A stretch of DNA of 64,000 nt, from NCBI RefSeq assembly GCF_022354825.1, contig NZ_CP031168.1, positions 8,050,501 through 8,114,500 of the forward strand. Direction: 5' to 3'. This document shows, piece after piece, positions 18,157 through 25,987 of this stretch. Each line of letters begins with the position of its first letter. The stretch's first letter is position 1. The position numbers and the translations under genes are program-made. Source of the DNA: Paenibacillus sp. H1-7 (GTDB taxonomy: Bacteria; Bacillota; Bacilli; Paenibacillales; NBRC-103111). The notes beneath the pieces were generated by a model, which saw nothing but the letters and a program-made list of their open reading frames with translations, was not told the origin of the DNA and did no database searches.

Positions 18157-18765
18157 TTAGATGGATCGGACGGTCAAATCCCGAAACGCTGCTTCGGCCG
18201 TGCCCGTCTTGCTATGTGCCGTCACAGCAAGCCCGAGCAATACGTCACGGGAGAGCTGCGTACGGTAAATCGAATACGGCTTCCACTCCGAGCCGTCGGC
18301 GCTGTAAAACGATTGCAGGCTGTCCCCGGACCGCTGCAGCCTCAGCCATGTATGCGGATACTGTACGGGGAATGCCGGCGGCTCCGTCGTATAGTCGTCG
18401 GGGTAGATGGCAGCGGAGCCGCCTCCGGCTGCTTCGCGGAATTGGAATTCGTAGCCTCCGTTATTTTTGTTGCGGGGGCTGTTGTCGGGAAATACTTGAA
18501 AGAACGCATGCGCACTGTCGGCCACGAGCGACTCCCGAACCATAATGCCCGCCTTCGTATACAGGTCGGCGCTGCTTAAGCTCTCCAGCCGAACGGTCAC
18601 TTCGAAATCGCCGCTGGCCTCGGTGTATGCATAATGAAATTGATCCGATTTGCCCCATATGTCCTTCCCGCCCGCAACCACGTTGCAGCCGCCCGGCACC
18701 TCAACGGTAGAGCCTTGAAACTCCGGCTCGCCGATATCTTGTCCTGTAAGCTTGGCTATGCTCAT
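18157..18765 (-). CDS. DUF1349 (concanavalin-like lectin fold) protein
   Basis: A 202-residue cytoplasmic protein. The DUF1349 pattern is clear: GGKDIWGKSDQFHYAYTEASGDFEVTVRLES, AGIMVRESL, then SGDSLQSFYSADGSEWKP and LGLAVTAHS. The fold is a concanavalin-like jelly roll, often found in glycan-binding proteins. The ATG at 18765 is preferred (GTGGGGATAGCA upstream). It is the first gene of the operon with the WYL regulator. Function is not known. Confidence 0.82.
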   Translation of the reverse strand: MSIAKLTGQDIGEPEFQGSTVEVPGGCNVVAGGKDIWGKSDQFHYAYTEASGDFEVTVRLESLSSADLYTKAGIMVRESLVADSAHAFFQVFPDNSPRNKNNGGYEFQFREAAGGGSAAIYPDDYTTEPPAFPVQYPHTWLRLQRSGDSLQSFYSADGSEWKPYSIYRTQLSRDVLLGLAVTAHSKTGTAEAAFRDLTVRSI

Positions 18766-18861
18766 TGCTATCCCCACTCTTCCCATACAGATTGGAAAAC
18801 TATTTCAAATTATAGCAGACAGCTCGAGGGGCAACAATGCAGCAATCGGGAGCGAACAGCC

Positions 18862-18894
18862 CAAAAAAAATAGCATCCCTATGAAGGGATGCTT
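18862..18894 (-). terminator. Terminator of the diaminopropionate operon
   Basis: AGCATCCCT-tcat-AGGGATGCT followed by ATTTTTTTT on the minus strand, six bases after the sbnB stop. Confidence 0.9.
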
Positions 18895-18899
18895 AAACT

Positions 18900-19880
18900 C
18901 TATACTTGGCCGGATGTCTCCAGCCGGATTCCTTTTCCAAGCCGCTCCGCTTCGCGCATATAATAAGAAGCGACGCCGATATCGAACACCGACAAGCCCA
19001 TCGGGTTGAAGAACACCGTCTCCTCGCGATCGTATTGTTCCAGCGCCTGGCGGCATACGACATCGTTAATCGTGATTACATCCGATTCGTTCAAGCCGCA
19101 GCGCAAATGCATTTGCTCGATATCGGTGTTCTCCCGGCATATCTCCTGCCAATCGTCTACTACGATAGCGCGCAGACTAGCCGCACACTCCGGCTTGTAG
19201 TCTCTGAGCGACACGTTCAATAGCAGCGATCCGGGGGCAGGCGCCTCGTCAATATAGCGTTCCGCAGCAACGGTGCATGTCGCCATGACGTTGGATTGAC
19301 GGTACACCGAACGCCAGTCGTCGGCAACCATCGTTATCGATCGGACCCCTTCCGGTATCGCTGTCCGGTCGACTCCTTTCATGTCGTACAGAATGACCTG
19401 CTCGAGCTGCTCGCGCCATAAGGAGGAGAACATCTCCAGATGGAGCCGTCCGATCGGCCCCCACCCGATTATGCCGAGTCGGATGCCGGTCTCCGGTCTG
19501 GCCGCCATATAGGCGCGGGTCATAACCCCGCTGACCGCTGCGGTCCGCAAGCCGTTCAACAATCCGCTTTGAAAAAAGGCAAGCGGTGCACCGGTAGCGG
19601 AGTCGTTCAAAATAATCGTATTATGAGCACGCGGAAGCCCGTGGATATAGTTGTTCGGGAAGCCGGCAATCCACTTGATTCCCGCCATGTCGACGGAGCC
19701 TCCGACGTAAGCAGGCATGGCTATAATCCGGTTGATCGGATCGCGAAAACGCAAATAAGGCTTCAGTGGATGAACGCAGTCCCCTTCTTCTTTAATCCGG
19801 ATTACCGTTTCAATGACGTCGACCAGCTTCCGCCAATCCGTTCCGATCTCGCGCAAATGGCCATCGTGCAAGTAAATCAT
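18900..19880 (-). CDS. sbnB: SbnB: N-(2-amino-2-carboxyethyl)-L-glutamate dehydrogenase, L-Dap synthesis
   Basis: A 326-residue member of the ornithine-cyclodeaminase/mu-crystallin family. Visible are the substrate lysine region GIKWIAGFPNN, LPRAHNTIILNDSATGAPLAFF, the GLRTAAVSGVMTR helix, and the NAD-binding motif LGIIGWGPIGRLHLEM near residue 133. In Staphylococcus aureus SbnB oxidises the SbnA product with NAD to release L-2,3-diaminopropionate and 2-oxoglutarate. The start at 19880 follows GGGAGG and overlaps the sbnA stop as ATGA, so translation is coupled. It is the last gene of the operon. The pairing with SbnA makes the assignment firm. Confidence 0.9.
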   Translation of the reverse strand: MIYLHDGHLREIGTDWRKLVDVIETVIRIKEEGDCVHPLKPYLRFRDPINRIIAMPAYVGGSVDMAGIKWIAGFPNNYIHGLPRAHNTIILNDSATGAPLAFFQSGLLNGLRTAAVSGVMTRAYMAARPETGIRLGIIGWGPIGRLHLEMFSSLWREQLEQVILYDMKGVDRTAIPEGVRSITMVADDWRSVYRQSNVMATCTVAAERYIDEAPAPGSLLLNVSLRDYKPECAASLRAIVVDDWQEICRENTDIEQMHLRCGLNESDVITINDVVCRQALEQYDREETVFFNPMGLSVFDIGVASYYMREAERLGKGIRLETSGQV

Positions 19881-20866
19881 AGTTCGCCTCCCAGAGATGA
19901 ACGCGGGTCGAAGCCAATTTCCTGTCGTACCCATTCGTCGTTATATACCGTGCTAAGATATCGTTCTCCGCGATCCGCCAATATCGCAGCGCATACCGCC
20001 CCTTCCGGCAGCATAGGACTCATCCCGCGAATGGCCGCAATTACGCCGCCAGACGATGCGCCCGCCAAGATCGACTCGTACCGGACCAAATCCCGGCAGC
20101 CCTCCACGCAGTCTCTGTCGGACACATAGACGACTTCGTCTGCCATATCCGGCATGAATAGCCCCGGCACCATACCGGCTCCGAGCCCCGGAAATTTGCG
20201 CGGGCCCTTCTCCCCGCCGAAAATAACACTGCCTGCCGCATCGACCGCCACAATCTTGGTGGACCACTGGCGCTCCCGGATATATTCCATACATCCGCGT
20301 ATCGTCCCGCAGGAGCTAACCCCGCAAAACAAATAATCGATAGGCCCGAGCTGCTCCCCAATCTCGGTCATCGTCGTCCGCGCGTGGGCCAAATAATTGT
20401 CAGGATTGCCGTACTGATTAGTCCAGTAAGCATTGGGAATGGTGCGGACCAGCTCGCCTACTCGGCGGATCCGTGCCGTTAAAAATTCTCCTGTTACGGG
20501 GTCCGGTTGATCTACTAAATCAATTTCCCCGTGAAAGCTGCGAATGATCTGCTTATGCTGCTCCGTCGTCCGGGGGTCGACGACACATATAAAACGAATG
20601 CCCAAATACCGGCATAATTGGGCGAGACTGATTGCCAGGTTGCCCGAGCTTGATTCAATAACGACGGTATTGCTAGTGACTTCTCCGCGACGTACCGCCT
20701 CTCTGAGCATATACAGCGCGGGTCTGTCTTTGGCGCTGCCGCCCGGATTCATCCACTCCAGCTTGCCGTATACCTGAAACGGCGCATCCTTGAACAACTG
20801 CTGGAGCCTGATTAATGGAGTCTTGCCAATGGCCTCGACGATGCCTCCCTCAAGCTTCACCTTCAT
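19877..20866 (-). CDS. sbnA: SbnA: PLP-dependent N-(2-amino-2-carboxyethyl)-L-glutamate synthase
   Basis: A 329-residue fold-type II PLP enzyme related to cysteine synthase. The PLP lysine is Lys46 in NPGGSAKDR, the substrate loop is ESSSGNLAISLA, and the phosphate-binding loop is FCGVSSCGTIRGC. SbnA joins O-phospho-L-serine and L-glutamate to give the precursor that SbnB cleaves to L-2,3-diaminopropionate. Length matches the family. The ATG at 20866 follows ATGGAGGAGGA. It lies 36 bases after the PaaK-like gene and overlaps sbnB by four bases. No staphyloferrin B synthetase genes are nearby, so the Dap must feed another product. Confidence 0.92.
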   Translation of the reverse strand: MKVKLEGGIVEAIGKTPLIRLQQLFKDAPFQVYGKLEWMNPGGSAKDRPALYMLREAVRRGEVTSNTVVIESSSGNLAISLAQLCRYLGIRFICVVDPRTTEQHKQIIRSFHGEIDLVDQPDPVTGEFLTARIRRVGELVRTIPNAYWTNQYGNPDNYLAHARTTMTEIGEQLGPIDYLFCGVSSCGTIRGCMEYIRERQWSTKIVAVDAAGSVIFGGEKGPRKFPGLGAGMVPGLFMPDMADEVVYVSDRDCVEGCRDLVRYESILAGASSGGVIAAIRGMSPMLPEGAVCAAILADRGERYLSTVYNDEWVRQEIGFDPRSSLGGEL

Positions 20867-20902
20867 TCCTCCTCCATGCTCTCCCAAGCTTTAGAGAAAC
20901 CG

Positions 20903-22132
20903 TTACTCATAGCTAATTTTCTTATTTTTTACCGAGCTCCGATGGACTGCATCGTCGAAGCTCTCACCGATGACCTGGATTCCGCCCAATATTCCCGCCT
21001 GGATCATCATGCCGATTTCGGGAATCCGGTTTTCTACATCATGACGAATGCTCTCGAGCACCGCTTCCGGCACATTATCCCCATGCACATGGACGCACAG
21101 CGCATTCCCCGCTACCTTTACCCGAACCGCCGCCTGCTGCAAATGACGGTAGACGACGTCCTCGATGTCGTAGATGCTAATTTTTTCCCCATGCTTCAAA
21201 TCCGGGCCAATTCGTTTGACAATACTTTGGAAGCTTTGCTGCAGACGGCCGTCTACCGTTATCGGACGAAGGTCGCGAACGACGTCGTAGGTAACATAGC
21301 GCAGCGCGGGAAAAGCTTCCCTCACCTCGGAGGTAAGCACAAGCACCTGCTCCTCCGGATCCGACAAGGGCTCCAGCCCGTCCCCTATCGACTCAGCGCT
21401 AACCCCTTCCGCGATGATTCCCTCCGCAAATAAATAACGCTCATGCTCGTGCGAATAATACGCGATAGTCCCTATCTCAATGGACCCGTACGTATCCGTA
21501 ATATCGCGAGCATCGATCCCTAACCGTTTGGCCGTTTGAGAACGCCAGCCCGGGGAGGCGATTTCTCCTACCAGAACGACACGGCGGATACCGTAAGCCG
21601 CCGGATCCTCCGATGCAAGGAGAATGCGGTCCAAGATGGAAGGCATCGTATACAGCACTTCAGGCCTGAAGGCGGACAGCTTCTCAATATGCTGCTCAAT
21701 GGGAGAACGGAACGATATGGATTCGACTTCCATGCCCAGTCGCCGAAATACATCCACCGCTGTCGCTTCCGCATGTCCTGTGCCCATGTCGGCCAACGCC
21801 GACCGGTATACCTCGCTTCCCAGCACCGCCCGGAATACATCGAGCTTAATCCGGACGTATTCCTCTTCATCCCGCTCCGTGTAATAAATCGCTTTCCTGC
21901 GCCCAGAGCTTGTACCCGATGTTTGATACTTATAGAGGTCAGTTCGCAAAGCCAGCCGGTTATCGGCCGAATAATAATGAGCTTCCAGCATCGAAGCGTT
22001 CACAAGCGGCAGCTGCTCCAAAGCGGAAGGCGGCCCCTTGCTCGTTAGTTGGGAGGCAAGGTTGTGCGCATACCAAGGGAATTGTCCGGTCATGCGATCC
22101 ACGATAAGCTGAAGCCGTTCCGGCAAACTCAT
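20903..22132 (-). CDS. PaaK-like adenylate-forming ligase in the diaminopropionate operon
   Basis: A 409-residue protein of the phenylacetate-CoA ligase/CoF synthetase branch of adenylate-forming enzymes. Motifs in order: YQTSGTSSGRRKAIYY (phosphate loop), LYTMPSILDRIL, TDTYGSIEIGTIAYY (A5), VTYDVVRDL (A7) and LKHGEKISIYDIEDVVYR (A8, hinge and catalytic region). It should activate a carboxylic acid as acyl-AMP. The acceptor (CoA, carrier protein or amine) cannot be told. It is the promoter-proximal gene of the operon with sbnA and sbnB. The natural inference is that it activates an acid for joining to Dap, or activates Dap itself. The ATG at 22132 follows AAAGGAAGAAGAG. Confidence 0.8.
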   Translation of the reverse strand: MSLPERLQLIVDRMTGQFPWYAHNLASQLTSKGPPSALEQLPLVNASMLEAHYYSADNRLALRTDLYKYQTSGTSSGRRKAIYYTERDEEEYVRIKLDVFRAVLGSEVYRSALADMGTGHAEATAVDVFRRLGMEVESISFRSPIEQHIEKLSAFRPEVLYTMPSILDRILLASEDPAAYGIRRVVLVGEIASPGWRSQTAKRLGIDARDITDTYGSIEIGTIAYYSHEHERYLFAEGIIAEGVSAESIGDGLEPLSDPEEQVLVLTSEVREAFPALRYVTYDVVRDLRPITVDGRLQQSFQSIVKRIGPDLKHGEKISIYDIEDVVYRHLQQAAVRVKVAGNALCVHVHGDNVPEAVLESIRHDVENRIPEIGMMIQAGILGGIQVIGESFDDAVHRSSVKNKKISYE

Positions 22133-22335
22133 CTGCTCTTCTTCCTTTCCCTTCAATGTTAGCCTATATCTTGTACTACATAGGACTGTATAGCATATGT
22201 GACTGACTCCCTTTGCGTTCTGCATTTTGGGGCAAGTCGGCCAACTATGGGTGACAACCTAACACGCAACGAATGCCTGCTTCGTATGATGTATGGCTAG
22301 TATGACCATATGCTCTGAGGAAAGAGGTTGCATGA

Positions 22336-23121
22336 ATGAAAAATAACCGGATTCTCATATCAAGCAAGCTGAAGAAAACGCGCGTCGTTTTGCGGGATCA
22401 CCGCTTGGCTCGCTATGTCCCGTCCACCCGAACTTACAGCAAGGCTCGCCTGCGGAAAATGCTGGATCGTTATCATCTCGTCTATATGAAGCCGAATCGG
22501 GGATCGCTCGGAGTCGGGGTTATGCGGGTGGAGAAACGAGGAGGTACTTACAAGTACCAGGCCGGCACGAAGAAGCGTACCTTCTCTTCCTTCCGTGCTA
22601 TGGTTTCATCGCTCCAGCAACGGGTCAGAGGCAAATCGTATTTGGTGCAAAAAGGGATCCGGGTGCTGAAACGCAACCGGCGCCCCTTCGACTTCCGGGT
22701 TGTCATTCAGAAAAACCACCATGGTGTATGGGAGCCTACAGGTGCGGCCGGTCGTGTTGCCCATCCACGCAAGGCGGTGACGAACGGCAGTCAAGGCGGA
22801 ACGATCTTCTCCGTGCAGAAGCTGCTCAGGCCCCACGCCGGATCGTACCGAAGCTACAAGCTGATGAAGAAAATGAATCGGATCGCAAGGCTTACAGCCA
22901 CCCAATTCAGCAGAGCTTATCCGGCCGTGCACGAGCTCGGGCTCGATATTGCTGTCGACCGCAATCTGTATCCATGGATATTGGAGGTTAACACGAGTCC
23001 AGATCCCTGCCCGTTCACAAAGCTCCGCGACAAGTCGATGATTCGGAAAATTGTAGCCTACGGCCGCGCTAACGGCAGAAGATACAGTCTGCACTGCAGC
23101 AGAGCCAAATCCGGCCGCTAA
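22336..23121 (+). CDS. YheC/YheD-family ATP-grasp protein
   Basis: A 261-residue ATP-grasp protein of the YheC/YheD (endospore coat-associated) type. Key stretches are YMKPNRGSLGVGVMRVEKRG (ATP-binding lysine and glycine loop) and YLVQKGIRVLKRNRRPFDFRVVIQK. Near residues 207-225 DIAVDRNLYPWILEVNTSPDP contains the metal-binding Glu-x-Asn. It is shorter than YheC or YheD, lacking their N-terminal region. The ATG at 22336 follows GAAAGAGG. It is divergent from the Dap operon across about 200 bases. A link to spores or to Dap ligation are both possible; neither is shown. Confidence 0.85.
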   Translation: MKNNRILISSKLKKTRVVLRDHRLARYVPSTRTYSKARLRKMLDRYHLVYMKPNRGSLGVGVMRVEKRGGTYKYQAGTKKRTFSSFRAMVSSLQQRVRGKSYLVQKGIRVLKRNRRPFDFRVVIQKNHHGVWEPTGAAGRVAHPRKAVTNGSQGGTIFSVQKLLRPHAGSYRSYKLMKKMNRIARLTATQFSRAYPAVHELGLDIAVDRNLYPWILEVNTSPDPCPFTKLRDKSMIRKIVAYGRANGRRYSLHCSRAKSGR

Positions 23122-23276
23122 CAGGTACGGGAACAAAACCTCTCCGCCGTTTGGCGGTCATTAAAGGGCAATTGGCACGAAGCTGACAATAAATGGGCAA
23201 GCACCTTTTGGGCGCATCGGTAATACGATATGTTATGTCACTAGACATTAGCCCAGACAGAAAGGTGTGTCTGATC

Positions 23277-24377
23277 ATGAAGGGAACTACCCGGAACTAT
23301 TATGCAGGCGGCAACACCGCCCGCGGCTTTACGAGCCTTTTTGAAAGCTCACTGCAAGGATTGGATCGGATTTTTATATTAAAAGGGGGACCGGGCACCG
23401 GCAAATCGACCTTGATCCGTTCCATCGCCGATGATTTGGTCAATAGGGGCTATGATATTGAATTGATTCATTGCGCCTCGGACAACGGCTCTTTGGACGG
23501 CGTCATCGTGCCGGAGCTGAAGGTAGGCATTGTCGACGGCACCGCCCCTCACGTGATAGAGCCCCGGCTGCCGGGCGCTGTAGAGCAGTATGTCAACTTG
23601 GGGGAAGCATGGGATTCCGCCCGTCTGGGTGCTCACCGCTCTACCATCGAACGATTGAACGGGGAAATAAGCCAGGCTTACGAATTCGCCTATGCCGGCT
23701 TTGCCGAGGCGCTGCGCATTCATGACGAATGGGAAGCCTTTTATATCGATAACATGGATTATCAAGCAGCCGATGAGCTGACCGACGAATGCAGAAGCCT
23801 GTTGTTCGGCGACGGCAAGCTGGATAAGGCGAGCCGGGTGGATCACCGTTTTCTGGGAGCGGCTACGCCGGCAGGGGCGGTTGATTTCGTCCCGAACTTG
23901 ACCGAAGGGCTGTCCCGGCGTTATTTCATCAAAGGCCGTCCCGGATCGGGCAAATCGACCATGCTGAAGAAGCTCGCTTCGACCGCCATCGAGCGCGGGT
24001 TCGATGTGGAAATATACCACTGCGGCTTTGACCCTAACAGCCTGGACATGGTCATTGTGCGGGAGCTCGGCTTCGCCATCTTCGACAGCACGGCTCCTCA
24101 CGAATATTTCCCGGACCGCGAAGGCGACGAGATTATTGACACCTATGTCCGCTGTATTAAGCCCGGAACGGATGAAGCGCACGCAGATGCCCTGGACGAT
24201 ATCAAGCAGCGTTATTCCGCTCAGATGAAGCAGTCGACGCGGTATTTGGCGCAAGCGAAGTCGCTGCACGACGAATTGGAGCGCATTTATATTTCGGCCA
24301 TCGATTTTCGCATTGTGGACCGGATAAGGGAGCAAATCCGCGCCGAAATTACCAGCCTGATCGCGGTGGAAGGGTAA
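23277..24377 (+). CDS. Tandem P-loop ATPase (PRK06851-like), function unknown
   Basis: A 366-residue protein built of two similar halves. Each starts with a Walker A motif, GGPGTGKST near residue 37 and GRPGSGKST near residue 230. Each continues with an IELIHCASDNGSLDGVIVPEL / VEIYHCGFDPNSLDMVIVREL block and then IVDGTAPH / IFDSTAPH. This internal duplication is characteristic of a Firmicute family without established function. The ATG at 23277 is preferred, with AAAGGTG ten bases upstream. It is monocistronic and ends in a strong terminator. Confidence 0.85.
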   Translation: MKGTTRNYYAGGNTARGFTSLFESSLQGLDRIFILKGGPGTGKSTLIRSIADDLVNRGYDIELIHCASDNGSLDGVIVPELKVGIVDGTAPHVIEPRLPGAVEQYVNLGEAWDSARLGAHRSTIERLNGEISQAYEFAYAGFAEALRIHDEWEAFYIDNMDYQAADELTDECRSLLFGDGKLDKASRVDHRFLGAATPAGAVDFVPNLTEGLSRRYFIKGRPGSGKSTMLKKLASTAIERGFDVEIYHCGFDPNSLDMVIVRELGFAIFDSTAPHEYFPDREGDEIIDTYVRCIKPGTDEAHADALDDIKQRYSAQMKQSTRYLAQAKSLHDELERIYISAIDFRIVDRIREQIRAEITSLIAVEG

Positions 24378-24420
24378 TCGCACGGAAACCATTGGATAGC
24401 GCGGTCTGAATGTCCGCAAC

Positions 24421-24464
24421 AAAAAAGAGCTCTGTGACCGCTTCCCGGTGACTGGAGCTCTTTT
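24421..24464. terminator. Bidirectional terminator
   Basis: AAAAGAGCTC..TGACCG-cttcc-CGGTGA..GAGCTCTTTT lies between two converging genes and can end both. Confidence 0.88.
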
Positions 24465-24471
24465 CCATTAA

Positions 24472-24843
24472 TCACACCCCGGCCGATACGCCGGAATTGC
24501 GTACGGCTTCCTCCAGCCGGTCTTTTTGCAGCGGCTTGACTACGAAATCGATGGCCCCGCTGCGCATAGCCTCAAGCACCATATCCTTTTGCCCCATGGC
24601 CGAGCACATAATCACCTTCGCTTTGGAGTCCATCCGCTTAATTTGCTTCAGGGCTTCTATGCCGTCCATTTCGGGCATCGTAATGTCCATCGTCACCAGA
24701 TCCGGCCTTACCTTCTCGTATAAATTCACAGCTTCCAGACCGTTGCGGGCTTCAGCCACTACATTCATTCCTAATTGCTCCATCAATCCGCGCATCACCA
24801 TGCGCATGAACGCGGTATCGTCCACTACCATGACCGCCGCCAT
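24472..24843 (-). CDS. Single-domain CheY-like response regulator
   Basis: A 123-residue stand-alone receiver. The acidic pair is in VMVVDDTAFMR, the phospho-Asp in LVTMDITMPEMDG, the Thr/Ser position in VIMCSAMGQ and the Lys in FVVKPLQ. It resembles CheY and the receivers of the chemotaxis/motility branch, in which the MDITMPEMDG phrase is typical. There is no output domain, so it should act by protein contact. The GGGGGACGAGGG site precedes the ATG at 24843. No kinase is adjacent on this strand, although a GGDEF gene and a hybrid kinase lie within 1.2 kb on the other strand. Confidence 0.92.
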   Translation of the reverse strand: MAAVMVVDDTAFMRMVMRGLMEQLGMNVVAEARNGLEAVNLYEKVRPDLVTMDITMPEMDGIEALKQIKRMDSKAKVIMCSAMGQKDMVLEAMRSGAIDFVVKPLQKDRLEEAVRNSGVSAGV

Positions 24844-25101
24844 CCCTCGTCCCCCTTCAGCGCTGGAATTCCTTAAGCATCCAGTTTTTCAAAAACTTAT
24901 TTTAATTTTAACAATGGCCTCTGAACAAAAAATGAACAAATCGCCATGCTGCGGCTCGCTGCAGAGTCCCTCCGCTTGTCTGTTCAGAAATTGTTTAGTT
25001 CCACGCGTTATAATGTAATTTTATAGAAACCTTTTCCGTCGCCATCGTCTCCGCGCTGCTTGTTATTCTAAAACCTGTCGCTTTTGAGGAGTGTTTAGAT
25101 T

Positions 25102-25875
25102 ATGCCAGTCGAAGGATGTACTATATACCATAGCTTGGCCCTCTCCGCCCCTGTCATTGTCCTGGGCTTGTATCATGCCTTCCAGAGCCCCTCGCCTTAC
25201 CACGGTCACAGACACAAGCTGCTTCTGGGTACAGGGATGACGGTTATCGGCTCCATTATGCAGATCTATCCTTATTGGACCGGACTAGCCCCATTCCTGC
25301 TTTTTGGCGGAGCCTGTATGGTTGTCTTCCCTTTGCTCCTGATATGGAGAGCCCTGTTAACCGACCGGCGCCAGCTGGAGAGGATGGCCTATACGGACAC
25401 GATGACCGGACTGCCTAACCGCAATAAAATGAATATGGATTTGGCCTCCCGCAAAGGCCGGGATACCATTGCCATTCTGTTTGTCGATTTGGACCATTTC
25501 AAAGCGATCAACGACACGTTCGGGCATCATATAGGCGATCGGCTCGTTCAGGAGGCAGGGGCTCGACTGCGCAGATTCGTCTCGGCAAAGCAGCAGGTTT
25601 ATCGTATCGGCGGAGACGAGTTCGCATTCATTCTCATCGATTGCTGCGAGGAGCAGGCGGAGAGACTGGCGGATCGGATCGTACGTCAAATGAAAGAACC
25701 CTATTATCTTATGGAGCAAGAGCTTCATATTACGGCCAGTATTGGAGTCAGCATCGGTTCGGAGCAGAGCGCCGACAGGTCGCTTCTTATCCAACAGTCG
25801 GACCGTGCCATGTACAAGGCCAAGAGTATGGGCGGAAACCGGTACTGCATGAACAACGGCCCAATTTCCCCTTAA
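25102..25875 (+). CDS. Membrane-anchored diguanylate cyclase (GGDEF)
   Basis: A 257-residue protein with three hydrophobic segments in the first 90 residues and a GGDEF domain from about residue 95. The domain starts MAYTDTMTGLPNRNKM, has the metal site FVDLDHFKAINDTFGHHIGD and an intact active site RIGGDEFAF. It should make cyclic di-GMP from two GTP. The inhibitory I-site (RxxD five residues before GGDEF) is absent; the position reads SAKQ, so product inhibition at that site is unlikely. The ATG at 25102 follows TTGAGGAG. It lies 112 bases before a large hybrid kinase. Confidence 0.92.
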   Translation: MPVEGCTIYHSLALSAPVIVLGLYHAFQSPSPYHGHRHKLLLGTGMTVIGSIMQIYPYWTGLAPFLLFGGACMVVFPLLLIWRALLTDRRQLERMAYTDTMTGLPNRNKMNMDLASRKGRDTIAILFVDLDHFKAINDTFGHHIGDRLVQEAGARLRRFVSAKQQVYRIGGDEFAFILIDCCEEQAERLADRIVRQMKEPYYLMEQELHITASIGVSIGSEQSADRSLLIQQSDRAMYKAKSMGGNRYCMNNGPISP

Positions 25876-25987
25876 TGGGCCTGAATCCGCCCGCCCTATC
25901 TCCATAAGGCTCAAGGCCTGGGCCGTAACCCGCGTTTCTCCTATATGCCTCCTCTACCCTTCGGACGAGAAGGAATCCTGTTCGATT

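Noticed and set aside
18900..22132. Staphyloferrin B or zwittermicin-type siderophore/antibiotic cluster
   Set aside because: Only the two Dap genes are shared with those clusters; NIS synthetases, decarboxylase, NRPS/PKS and exporters are all missing.
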